This document shows, in pieces, positions 1 through 10,779 of a stretch of 64,000 bases of DNA. Position numbers and translations under genes: made by a program. The notes beneath the pieces were generated by a model. The model searched no databases and was not told the DNA's origin. It worked only from the letters and a program-made list of their open reading frames with translations. This stretch comes from Phorcus lineatus (taxonomy: Eukaryota > Mollusca > Gastropoda > Trochida > Trochidae), in contig OV121088.1 in NCBI GenBank assembly GCA_921293015.1, forward strand, positions 36,270,836 to 36,334,835, read 5' to 3'. Each line of letters starts with the position of its first letter. The first letter of the stretch is position 1.

Positions 1-587
1 TAGAAAATTATTAAAGTCAAATGGTTTAAGTTGAAAATGTGTTGACAACTAATTGTGGCAAGTAAAACATTTAAACTTTCATGCTTGGTTCCAAATCTAC
101 GATAACATCATTAAGAATTATAGATCTACAATCATTTTGACTGTGTCAAGATGTTGCAACGTCAAATATGATTTACAAATAAGAAATTACATAGAAGATT
201 ATTTTCATTAAAAATGCGCTGACATCAAATCTGAATCAAATATTTTCATCTAAACAATAACACTCTCATATCAGGCTGGTCGAATAATTCTTGCCCTCAT
301 GTATAAGTGCAGAACACTGGGTAGTGTGGTACTTCGAACAAGGTTTAAGTCTCGATGATTTAGGTGTACTTTGCTAAACAACTCACTTACTGCCTAGCAG
401 GCCATTTAGGTTAGAATTGGCACCAATAGAAAACACCGTAGTTCTCTTCAAATATATCTTCACTTCTTGACATGTGCTCGGTAATAAGTAGTGAACGCGA
501 AGCTATGTCAATAAAGAAGTGTTATTCGTTCATGACAACTTTTAAAAAGGTAAATAAAATTCTATTTGGTCTGACAGCTAACATAAA
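1..587. other. AT-rich DNA, nothing recognised
   Basis: No coding exon, RNA gene or clear repeat was recognised. Short open frames here are AT-rich and match no family I know. Confidence 0.5.
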
Positions 588-769
588 CTACACTGTTTTG
601 TATATATGTAATAGGTTAGACAATAGAACGGCTATAATTCATGTATCATTGAAAATCTAAAAAGATGTAGATATATACAGATATTCAGTGTTGTTCAACC
701 ACGAGATCTGTACTACATCAAAGGTTTCAGGGAACATGTCAAACATTTACCAAAGTAATGCATTTGCAT
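588..769 (+). repeat. Left end and diverged copy of the 770-bp / 51-bp repeat family
   Basis: Bases 588-650 are a diverged copy of the head of the 770-bp units that follow, sharing GGTTAGAcAATAGAACGGCT. Bases 671-769 carry the CAGTGTTGTTC flank and one 51-bp motif with the variant GAACATGTCAAAC. The same flank and the same variant bracket the 51-bp minisatellite at 5770-6330, so the two arrays belong to one repeat family. Confidence 0.7.
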
Positions 770-3700
770 GGTTATTGCATTGGCTATAACTACTCTTTTG
801 TAAATATTTGATAGGTTAGAAAATAGAACGGCTATTTTTAATGTCACATTGACCGTGGCATTCAAGTGTTCGATCGACGATCATTTTTGCGATATTGAGA
901 ACTCGAAATTTTTTTAGTGAAGTAGATTGATTGGTTAAGGACAAATACGGTGCATACAACATTAAAATAGATATAAACATGACAACTAATTCAAATGCTG
1001 GGGGCAATGTAAAACTTGTCTTAAAGAAATAATTGGATCAAACGAAAAAATTAAAACAAAAAAGATAATGATACTTATTGCAAGAAATTACATGGATTTT
1101 TATTAAACAACGTATCGAGTTGAGATATTGAGTACTAGTTAAGCTACACAAATCAATTTCCCTACCTACAAATGGTTAAAAGTGTTCACACCAAAATTGC
1201 TGCTTTCAGCTTTCGCTTCAAACATGACCTCTTGTTCTAAGAGTTATTATGGTTATTTTATCTTTATTTCTGGACGTATGACAATATAAAGGATAAGAAA
1301 AAACGTGCTATAGAGCTTTTAACCTCGAAGCTATAACAGGAGTACTTTTGCTTTCTTAATTAAAATCGATACGGAAGACCATTTCAGTTTAAATTACTAA
1401 CAATAAATCCAAAACAATGTTTCATTTTGAATGTTGTACAAGACCTGTCATTCTCCACCTCTCATATGAAACATTCGTTGTGACATGTTTAAGACGTAGC
1501 ACATGTACAGTTAAGGAGCAGGTTGAGTAAAATTGCATTGGTTATTGCGATGGCTATAACTACTCTTTTGTATATATTTAATAGGTTAGAAAATAGAACG
1601 GCTATTTCTAATGGCACATTTACCGTGTCAATCAAGTGTTCGATCGACGATCATTTTTGTGATATTGAGAACTCGAAATTTTTTCAATGAAGTAGATTGA
1701 TTAGTTAAAGACAAATATGGTACATATAACATTAAAATAGATATAAACATGACAACTAATTCAAATGCTAGGGGCAATGTAACACGTTGTCTTGAAGAAA
1801 TAATTGGATCAAACAAAAAATTAAAACAAAAAAGATAAATGATACTTATTGCAAGCAATTACATGGATTTTTATTAAACAACGTATCGAGTTGAGATATT
1901 GAGTACTAGTTAAGCTACACAAATCAATTTCCCTACCTACAAATGGTTAAAAGTGTTCACACCAAAATTGCTGCTTTCAGCTTTCGCTTCAAACATGGCC
2001 TCTTGTTCTAAGAGTTATTATGGTTATTTTATCTTTATTTGGGGACGTATGACAATATAAAGGATAAGAAAAAACGTGCTATAGAGCTTTTAACCTCGAA
2101 GCTATAACAGGAGTACTTTTGCTTTCTTAATTACAATCAATGCGGAAGACCATTTCAGTTTAAATTACTAACAATAAATCCAAAACAATGTTTCATTTTG
2201 AATGTTGTACAAGACCCGTCATTTTCCACCTCTCATATGAAACATTCGTTGTGACATGTTTAAGACGTAGCACATGTACAGTTAAGGAGCAGGTTGAGTA
2301 AAATTGCATTGGTTATTGCAATGGCTATAACTACTCTTTTATATATATTTAATAGGTTAGAAAATAGAACGGCTATTTTTAATGTCATATTGACCGTGTC
2401 AATCAAGTGTTCGATCGACGATCATTTTTGTGATATTGAGAACTCGAATTTTTTTCAATGAAGTAGATTGATTAGTTAAAGACAAATATGGTACATATAA
2501 CATTAAAATAGATATAAACATGACAACTAATTCAAATGCTAGGGGCAATGTAACACGTTGTCTTGAAGAAATAATTGGATCAAACGAAACAATTAAAACA
2601 AAAAAGATAAATGATACTTATTGCAAGAAATTACATGGATTTTTATTATACAACGTATCGAGTTGAGATATTGAGTACTAGTTAAGCTACACAAATCAAT
2701 TTCCCTACCCACAAAGGGTTAAATGTGTTCACACCAAAATTGCTGCTTTCAGCTTTCACTTCAAACATGGCCTCTTGTTCTAAGAGTTATTATGGTTATT
2801 TTATCTTTATTTGGGAACGTATGACCATATAAAGGATAAGAAAAAAACGTGCTATAGAGCTTTTAACTCGAAGCTATAACAGGAGTACTTTTGCTTTCTT
2901 AATTGCCAGCAATACGGAAGACCATTTCAGTTTAAATTACTAACAAAAAATCCAAAACAATGTTTCATTTTGAATGTTGTACACTTGGTTATTTTATCTT
3001 TATTTCTGGACGTATGACAATATAAAGGATAAGAAAAAACGTGCTATAGAGCTTTTAACCTCGAAGCTATAACAGGAGTACTTTTGCTTTCTTAATTAAA
3101 ATCGATACGGAAGACCATTTCAGTTTAAATTACTAACAATAAATCCAAAACAATGTTTCATTTTGAATGTTGTACAAGACCTGTCATTCTCCACCTCTCA
3201 TATGAAACATTCGTTGTGACATGTTTAAGACGTAGCACATGTACAGTTAAGGAGCAGGTTGAGTAAAATTGCATTGGTTATTGCGATGGCTATAACTACT
3301 CTTTTGTATATATTTAATAGGTTAGAAAATAGAACGGCTATTTCTAATGGCACATTTACCGTGTCAATCAAGTGTTCGATCGACGATCATTTTTGTGATA
3401 TTGAGAACTCGAAATTTTTTCAATGAAGTAGATTGATTAGTTAAAGACAAATATGGTACATATAACATTAAAATAGATATAAACATGACAACTAATTCAA
3501 ATGCTAGGGGCAATGTAACACGTTGTCTTGAAGAAATAATTGGATCAAACGAAACAATTAAAACAAAAAAGATAAATGATACTTATTGCAAGAAATTACA
3601 TGGATTTTTATTATACAACGTATCGAGTTGAGATATTGAGTACTAGTTAAGCTACACAAATCAATTTCCCTACCCACAAAGGGTTAAATGTGTTCACACC

Positions 3701-4818
3701 AAAATTGCTGCTTTCAGCTTTCACTTCAAACATGGCCTCTTGTTCTAAGAGTTATTATGGTTATTTTATCTTTATTTGGGAACGTATGACCATATAAAGG
3801 ATAAGAAAAAAACGTGCTATAGAGCTTTTAACTCGAAGCTATAACAGGAGTACTTTTGCTTTCTTAATTGCCAGCAATACGGAAGACCATTTCAGTTTAA
3901 ATTACTAACAAAAAATCCAAAACAATGTTTCATTTTGAATGTTGTACAAGACCTGTCATTTTCCACCTCTCATATGAAACATTCGTTGTGACATGTTTAA
4001 GACGTAGCACATGTACAGTTAAGGAGCAGGTTGAGTAAAATTGCATTGGTTATTGCAATGGCTATAACTACTCTTTTATATATATTTAATAGGTTAGAAA
4101 ATAGAACGGCTATTTTTAATGTCATACTGACCGTGTCTTTCAAGTGTTCGATCGACGATCATTTTTGTGATATTGAGAACTCGAATTTTTTTCAGTGAAG
4201 TAGATTGATTAGTTCAGGACAAATACGGTGCATACAACATTAAAATAGATGATAAACATGACAACTAATTCAAATACTGGGGGCAATGTAACACGTTGTC
4301 TTGAAGAAATAATTGGATCAAACGAAAACAATTAAACAAAAACAGTAAATGATACTAATTGCAAGAAAGTTTGTATAGCTGTATACCTATACATGTACAT
4401 GGATTTTTATTATATTATATCAAATTAAATTCCCTACCTACAAATATTCAAATGTGTTCACACCAAAATTGCCGCATTCAACTTTCGCTTAAAACATGAC
4501 CCCTTGTTTAAGAGGATTAAGTAATGATTATTTTCCAAATGAGGAATTATCTTTACTTGGGAACATATGAATATATAAAAGATAAAAAAGTGCTATAGTG
4601 CCTTTAACTCTAAGCTATAACAGGAGTAGTTTGCTTTCTTAATTACAATCAATACGGACGACCATTTCAGTTTAAATTACTAAAAAAAATCCAAAACAAT
4701 GTTTCATTTTGAATTTTGTACAAGACCTGTCATTTTCCACCTTTCATATAAAACATCCGTTGTAACGTGTTAATGACGTAACAAATGTACAGTTAAGGAG
4801 CAGGTTGAGTAAAATAAG
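770..4818 (+). repeat. Mosaic tandem array of ~770-bp units
   Basis: Heads reading GGTTATTGC(A/G)(A/T)TGGCTATAAC occur at 770, 1540, 2311, 3276 and 4048, giving spacings of 770, 771, 965 and 772 bp. The odd 965-bp spacing comes from unit 3 breaking off at 2982 and a 293-bp partial unit (2983-3275) starting there. That partial unit matches 1248-1540 of unit 1. Unit 4 matches unit 2 at its start and unit 3 further on, so copies have been mixed by unequal exchange or conversion. Unit 5 is the most diverged, and the array ends near 4818 after the shared GGAGCAGGTTGAGTAAAAT. Each unit also contains, in reverse orientation, a segment related to the dispersed repeat at 7430-7756. The open frames in the units are not conserved and look non-coding. 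Confidence 0.9.
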
Positions 4819-5172
4819 AAACAAAAAAATATGTTTCTGTCATTCTGACAAGAGAAGGTGTAAAGGCATAATAAGGGTAATTTTCACGTTGTTATACTGG
4901 CCTTGATCTGGCTTTGAATGAAAACTTTTTCACATTTAACTTCAATTCAAAGTACATTACAATCAAGAATATCTCAACATTACTCTTTACATTTCAAATT
5001 ATGACGGAAATAAAATTCTGATAAACACACAAAACATAATATGCTCATCATTTATTTGGCATGGCATTAGTGCATAAAATCCTTAGAAATAAATATCAAT
5101 AACGTATACCGATAACGGATACTCAAGAGCAACATTACTCATGTTACAATGTACGTAGCTAACAAGGAAGAC
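4819..5172. other. AT-rich spacer, nothing recognised
   Basis: No gene or repeat recognised between the 770-bp array and the next foldback element. Confidence 0.4.
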
Positions 5173-5267
5173 AATCTCATTAAAATCGGGTGGAAACTAG
5201 TCCTTCGTACCTGCAAGAAACGCAGCGAGGTACGAGAGACAAGTTTCGAACTGATTTCAATGAGATT
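5173..5267. repeat. Foldback element, ~40-bp imperfect arms
   Basis: The left arm (5173-5212) and right arm (5228-5267) are reverse complements with roughly nine mismatches. They enclose a 15-bp apex, GCAAGAAACGCAGCG. The 90-codon open frame at 5149-5421 runs through this hairpin and is probably accidental. Confidence 0.65.
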
Positions 5268-5739
5268 CACAAGAAAGAAAGAGTTTGAAGTTTCCATGAA
5301 AGTTTTACATCATGACACGATCGTTAAGACGTCTACTGTCTGTCACATTGCAACACGTTCTGTAATAGTTGTCTGTATCACGGACTGTAGTATACGAAAT
5401 ATTTTCCTTATATCACTCTAGTAAGACAATAAAGCAAATCTTTATTTGGGAAGAACAAGATCTGAAATTCTACTTTCTCTGACACTTCTTTCCAGTAATT
5501 GATGAAAAGTAATTTTGAAAAAGTATTTGTTCAGAGACTTCACGACAGTCTTCAGCATGCACTGACATATTAAAAGGAGGACGACGGGTGCTCTTTACAC
5601 AAAGCAACCTTCACTAAGGTTAACCTTAGCCGCCATGCAAGAGCATTACACTAAGACTAACCTACTGACTTACATGTACATCACCAAAGGACAGTGTGAA
5701 ATAAAACCCAGTTGGGCAAGAACTTTTTTAAAATGCAGT

Positions 5740-6355
5740 TATATACAGTGTTGTTCTTTACTGCATCTAAGGTTTCAGGGAATTCGTCAAACATTTACCA
5801 AAGTAATGCATTTACATCTAAGGTTTCAGGGAACTTGTCAAACATTTACCAAGGTAATGCATTTGCATCTAAGGTTTCAGTTAACTTGTCAAACATTTAC
5901 CAAGGTAATGCATTTACATCTAAGGTTTCAGGGAACTTGTCAAACATTTACCAAGGTAATGCATTTACATCTAAGGTTTCAGGGAACTTGTCAAACATTT
6001 ACCAAGGTAATGCATTTGCATCTAAGGTTTCAGGGAACTTGTCAAACATTTACCAAGGTAATGCATTTGCATCTAAGGTTTCAGGGAACTTGTCAAACAT
6101 TTACCAAGGTAATGCATTTACATCTAAGGTTTCAGGGAACTTGCCAAACATTTACCAAGGTAATGCATTTACATCTAAGGTTTCAGGGAACTTGCCAAAC
6201 ATTTACCAAGGTAATGCATTTACATCTAAGGTTTCAGGGAACTTGTCAAACATTTACCAAGGTAATGCATTTACATCTAAGGTTTCAGGGAACATGTCAA
6301 ACATTTACCAAGGTAATGCATTTGTATGGTGATTGCATTGGCTATAACTACTATT
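5740..6355 (+). repeat. 51-bp minisatellite, 11 copies
   Basis: Eleven tandem copies begin at 5770 and every 51 bp up to 6280, each opening with AGGTTTCAGGGAA. The last copy carries the ACATG variant and is followed by GATTGCATTGGCTATAACTACT, the head of the 770-bp units. The left flank CAGTGTTGTTC is shared with base 671. Because 51 is a multiple of three, two frames stay open (5635-6363 and 5712-6332) and would encode 17-residue repeats. I see no sign of selection on them and treat them as incidental. Confidence 0.93.
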
Positions 6356-7429
6356 GGAGATAGGGCAAGGCTTGATTAATGAATATATTAACATAATAAT
6401 ATTTCATAGCGTGGTGCAAAACGTTGCAGAGTTTTTGAAAAATATCTGATTGGTTTACATTTGCCCTTCAAGGTCATTAATATGCGTAGCAAAGTAGGAA
6501 TGATAGATGTGTCGACTTAAATGCATTAAGCCTAGCATTCAAATCATGTTCTAATATAGGACACCCTTTCTTGAAATGCTTGTTGAAATTTAATTTCACA
6601 GCATTCTTTCTGTGGCAAGTTGTTATGATCTTTTTTTATCTCAGTAAATTAGGTTGAATATTCACAACAGGTTTAATAGCTATCTTACTATACAGCTGCA
6701 CACCGACAGTTTATTCACTTACCACTGCATCGTAGTGCAAATATCATGTAATTTGGGTTTCGTTTCAACGTCAATTGAATAACTTCAGCAAAACTGACAA
6801 ATCACCCCCTGTCCATTTTTGAAATAGCCATTCTTGAACTCATTTTTGGATCGTCTGGTTTCTTGTGCAAAAAAATCTAATTTTTGGCATATAGATATAA
6901 ACAGAAGGGGTCATATTTTCGAAATTAAGATTTCGTTAAATGTCAAATAAAATGTTCCATATCGACTCTCTGAGATTAAAATCAACCTAATCACATTGAC
7001 TTTGTGCTAAGGAACAAACGTGTCTAATGTTTAAAGAAGTTGATAACTTATAAAGGATTTTATTGAGAAAAATGACAATAAGTGTTTTCAGAATTTTGAC
7101 CCCTGGTCACTTCAATAGCCTGCCAAAACTGTTACGGGTAATTGTGGGAGTACGATAAACATTTGCTTTAAAGAAGAATGGATTTGCATATCTGTATTGA
7201 AAATTCCATATTATATGTTTCTTTTTCGCAATGCTACGATACCTCTAAGACATCTCAAATTACATGATATTTGCACTAGTATATTCAGGAATGTGAACAA
7301 ACCAATATTATATAATGTTTAAATTCTTATAGTATAAATGGTTCTTTGAAACCCTTTTGCATTTTCAACACAAAAAACATTCGATGCAATGTGTTAAATG
7401 AATCTGTTTAAGGGGCACGTTTAAGAAAT
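6356..7429. other. AT-rich DNA, nothing recognised
   Basis: No exon, RNA gene or strong repeat was seen. Confidence 0.4.
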
Positions 7430-7756
7430 TTTATTTCTTCAAATTTCTCCAAATAAACGTAAGTTATGCCATATGTATTATTTTCAGAGTCAAAAGGCTA
7501 ATTACTAAGCCCGATCATCCGTAGTCGTAGAAAAAATATAAAGTTTCAAGCAAAAACCACTGGCGGCCATTTTCATGTGAACATCTTTAAAACATTTGAG
7601 GTAGGGAAATTAATTCACATCGCTTAATTGAACATGGAGGATTCGTTTAAGAACTGCTTCTTTTGATTAAAACTAATTATCTTGCAATTGGTAATATCTA
7701 TTCATGTTTTCGTGAGATGAGCTTATTTATCTAAACGTGCTACTGTCCCTTTAATG
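7430..7756 (+). repeat. Dispersed repeat D, copy 1
   Basis: Contains GATCATCCGTAGTCGTA (7513-7529), then GGCGGCCATTTT, GTGAACATCTTTAA and GGTAGGGAAATTAATTCACA, and closes with AAACGTGCTACTGTCCCTTT. The same ordered blocks recur at 25940-26212 and 59465-59715. The middle portion recurs in reverse orientation inside each 770-bp unit, for example at 1150-1320. Confidence 0.75.
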
Positions 7757-8068
7757 TGGATAAGCAAATTATATCAAAAAGAACTTTGGCTAAAGGCATA
7801 TGATAATGCAAGAACTGTCGTTAAATGACCTGTACGTTATAGAGATGGCTGCAATATATTCATCGAATTTTCTAGTGTAATGCACAAATTCTTGCTGTAT
7901 AGTGCATGTCAACCTTGACATTTACACGTAACAGTTGCAGCGAATACAGTTTGAATACAGGTTTGTACGGCCTGCATTGTAGAGACGACAGATGGTGCCA
8001 ATTACAGTGAGAGAAGTAGGTTGTGTTTTATAACTCCTGTACAACTTTAGCACATAGTTATCTGCTAG

Positions 8069-8184
8069 TCTGACGAAAGTCCAAGTTTAGCGTTACGCAA
8101 CAGATATAAAGAAACCAGTTTTCCCTATGAGAGACTGGTTACTTCATATATGTTGCGTAACGCTAAACTTTGCCTTTGGTCTTA
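8069..8184. repeat. Foldback element family F2, copy 1
   Basis: Arms 8083-8119 and 8134-8170 are reverse complements with three mismatches in 37. Weaker pairing extends outward to about 8069 and 8184. The arm motif AAGTTTAGCGTTACGCAACA recurs with small changes at 32508, which marks a family of at least two copies in this window. Confidence 0.8.
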
Positions 8185-8711
8185 CACCCTGACTTTTGTT
8201 AATAACACTTTGACATAAACATAGACCTCAGAAAGTCTGGATTTGAATTCAAACCATTCTGAAATAGCATTATACCCGATGTTCATTTCTTTTATCAAAA
8301 ATCATTTCTGATAAAATTATTCTTCAGAGACTGAATTTAAATCTAGTCATCAGAAAACTTCATCCTGAATTGAATTTCCATTTTCAATACTTTTTTCTTT
8401 CAGTCATCTTACACATCAATTTCATGTATGCTATATTCTATTCCGTCTCTTTAAAATCAGATTATTGATTGAGATCATTGACTCATCTAAGTGACAACCA
8501 TAAATAAGCTTAGGGAACGAATCAATGATATGATTTTAATGAGATTTATTACATTGCTAAATATTACATATTATATATATTTTAAGTAAAAAAATATATT
8601 ATAAGTAAAAATATATATGTAACATGTATAAAAACTTAGTGACTTATTTGAAGATATTTAGCAATATAATAATAACCAAGATTAACGGGAAAAAGGAGAC
8701 GTCAATAAATA
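8185..8711. other. AT-rich DNA with one weak inverted repeat
   Basis: A short inverted repeat around ATTGCTAAATAT (near 8555) and ATATTTAGCAAT (near 8655) flanks AT-rich sequence. Nothing else was recognised. Confidence 0.35.
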
Positions 8712-8798
8712 TGCAGCTCTGCTGCTACATCAGCGTGTTCGTATCTGTGTAGCTGCTACAATACCCTACATACACAGTGATGTAGCAGGATGATATAC
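8712..8798. mobile_element. Short TIR element, family A (deleted copy)
   Basis: CTGCTACATCAGCGTGTTCG on the left and GATGTAGCAGGATGAT on the right match the ends of the larger element at 18479-18756. The interior is almost absent, so this looks like an internally deleted relative. Confidence 0.6.
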
Positions 8799-9534
8799 AA
8801 TCTACTCTGATATTTTCTCATCAGATTTCTTGAATACTTTACTCAATGGTTAGGATATGCTTTTGATAACATGATAACATAAGTAGACCCTCGTGATTTA
8901 CTTCACGTCTCTCATCTCTTCTCTCTTCTACTGTTATCGAACTTCTTGTGAGATAGTACAAGACGATGTATCTGGTATGATTGATACACACCGGAGACGC
9001 TTCTGTATCAGATAGCTTTGAGCCCATATCTCTACTTGTCGCAGTGAGATAGCATTGTGTTGTAAAACTATGTCATAGAGGCATCTCAACTCAGATAACA
9101 AATGTCAAAATGTATGCGTATGTTCCCGAAAGCTTGCATCAATAAAAACGACCAAAGAATAGTTACAATGAATAATAAGTAGCGTGTTTATTGAAAGAAC
9201 GTCAAAGATACTTTGGAAATCATTAGGAGACTCGTATTATTTCAACCATCAAATTAGAGTTGAAAACTTGCCAGATTCACTGTTATTCAATGCTAAAGAG
9301 TGAGAGATTCAGTTTTCTTCGTTTTAGAAAAGTGTTCTTTTCACTGCAGCTTGATATCACCGTCTCAACACAGCATAATATCACAGAGGGGATAACGACA
9401 CGTGTACAATGGCATGACGTCACATCTACGATTAACGCAACGTCATTTCCGTTGCTAGTTGCGATGGAACGCCGTTACGAGGGCACAAGAATCCCTCAAC
9501 ATAACATTGGACAATTTACGTTGCATACCAAGTA
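8799..9534. other. No gene recognised
   Basis: Unremarkable sequence. A 102-codon open frame at 9260-9568 matches nothing I know and runs into the mariner terminal repeat, so it is probably accidental. Confidence 0.35.
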
Positions 9535-9689
9535 TACGAAGGTTGTCCCAAAAGTTTCTGGAATATGAAAACATGCCTGAAACGCAACCATCTTATGCGT
9601 GCATGAAGAACCTTCATTGACGTGTAAATGATATGAAAATCACGAGATGCATACTCTTCAATTGCATGTAACAGCCTGTCAAAGTGAAT

Positions 9690-10022
9690 GAAGGGCTGTT
9701 ATCAAATATCTGAGTTTTAAAAAATACACTCCAAAGGAAATTCATGGAGATAAGTTACAAACATTAGGTGACTCTGCTCCTTCATATACCACCATTAAAC
9801 ATTGATGTGCTGAATTTAAACATCAGTAAATCATCAGTTGAACGAATTATACATGAACATTTATATATGAATAAGGTATCAGCACGCTGGGTCCCCAGAA
9901 TGTTATCTGAGGACCGTGTCATGATCACTCAGCAACTTCTTGACGAATATCGCGCAGACCCAGAATCATTTTTCGCTCATGTCGTTACGCAAGATGAAAC
10001 CTTCGTACATATGGACGAATGA
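9690..10022 (+). pseudogene. Mariner transposase, N-terminal and central remnant
   Basis: Translated pieces include YTPKEIHG and GDSAPSYTTIK (the helix-turn-helix region), then ISKSSVERIIHEHLYMNKVS, ARWVPRMLSED and VTQDETFVHMDE. The last piece carries the first catalytic Asp of the DD34D triad; the family normally reads VTGDETW. The linker between the second helix-turn-helix and the IHEHL block is missing, a frame change lies near 9795, and a stop follows at 10020. The open part runs from 9768. The other two catalytic acidic residues are not present. Confidence 0.88.
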
Positions 10023-10165
10023 AAGGACATACAGTAAAAAGAAACAATTGTAGAATTCTGATTGTGTTGGACAGTTTAAAATAAAGCAATAAATGTTTAC
10101 CAACTTATTTCATAACGCTGATGATAACATGCTATCAGAATATTCAAGCAAAGCAACGCACATCC

Positions 10166-10500
10166 TTAAACGTCCGAAAATCTCTTTGATAGAATGATAA
10201 AATTATGAACCGATTTCAATAGTTCTAGGTTAGCCTCTTGTGATGAGCCCGGATGACCAAAGAGAATTGACGACAGATTAAACCCTTTTTGAATGAAATA
10301 TGCATTTAGTCTTATGTCATTAAAATTTGGACAGGTGAGGAAGAAATGTAACGCACCTTTACGTGACAGCCAGAGTTGCATACATAACTAATAGATATAA
10401 ATCAAGGAAACCTGTCTCCATTAAGATCATTACACCCAAGTCGAATACGAGAGTGAATTATTTGGCAAAATCGTGATCCATAAGAACTATTGAAGTAGAT
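10166..10500 (-). pseudogene. LINE (non-LTR) reverse-transcriptase C-terminal remnant
   Basis: On the minus strand, 10381-10166 reads GALHFFLTCPNFNDIRLNAY followed by SSILFGHPG and a closing VHNFIILSKRF. This resembles the cysteine-rich tail of CR1/Jockey-like animal LINE polyproteins, typically ..HFLxxCPxYxxxR....ILFG......VHxFIxxTxRF. Upstream on the same strand, IIHSRIRLGCNDLNGDRF continues the homology in a shifted frame. The copy is truncated at its 5' end, frameshifted and dead. It lies inside the mariner element in the opposite orientation. Confidence 0.75.
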
Positions 10501-10635
10501 TCGGTGGTGTTTTGGTTCTTAAGTTTATATTTGAATTACGACCTATTCTTCCTCTTCCCTCGACTGAAAACAGAGCTCCGTGGCCAAAGGTTTTAGACTG
10601 ACGATGACGTCATTGTTTTTGGGGTCTCTTGATAA

Positions 10636-10710
10636 GAATGGTTTTTAGATGGGTTGCATATGTCGCTGGAGCAAATGCATTGAGTTCGTGGGTGATTATG
10701 TCGAAAAATA
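10636..10710 (+). pseudogene. Mariner transposase C-terminal remnant
   Basis: EWFLDGLHMSLEQMH, then a stop codon, then (after a one-base shift) DYVEK. This matches the usual mariner C-terminus (W..G...L..RW.KC....GDYVEK). Its position just inside the right terminal repeat supports a single element interrupted by the LINE piece. Confidence 0.8.
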
Positions 10711-10779
10711 AGTCATAAAAATTTGAATGTTTCTTTGATTTTGATGGTCAGGCTGGAAAGTTTTGGGACACCCCTCGTA

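Larger units (their letters stand above)
9535..10779 (+). mobile_element. Decayed mariner (Tc1/mariner) transposon
   Basis: The terminal inverted repeats are CGAAGGTTGTCCCAAAAGTT at 9537 and, read on the minus strand, CGAGGGGTGTCCCAAAACTT ending at 10777. Each is flanked by TA, the mariner target duplication. The total of about 1.24 kb fits the family. Transposase remnants lie near both ends on the + strand (about 9690-10022 and 10636-10710). The middle is occupied by a minus-strand LINE fragment. It is non-autonomous and inactive. Confidence 0.88.

Noticed and set aside
5635..6363. 242-codon open frame of 17-residue repeats
   Set aside because: The 51-bp minisatellite is a multiple of three, so frames stay open automatically; a second frame is open as well and there is no start context or splice support.
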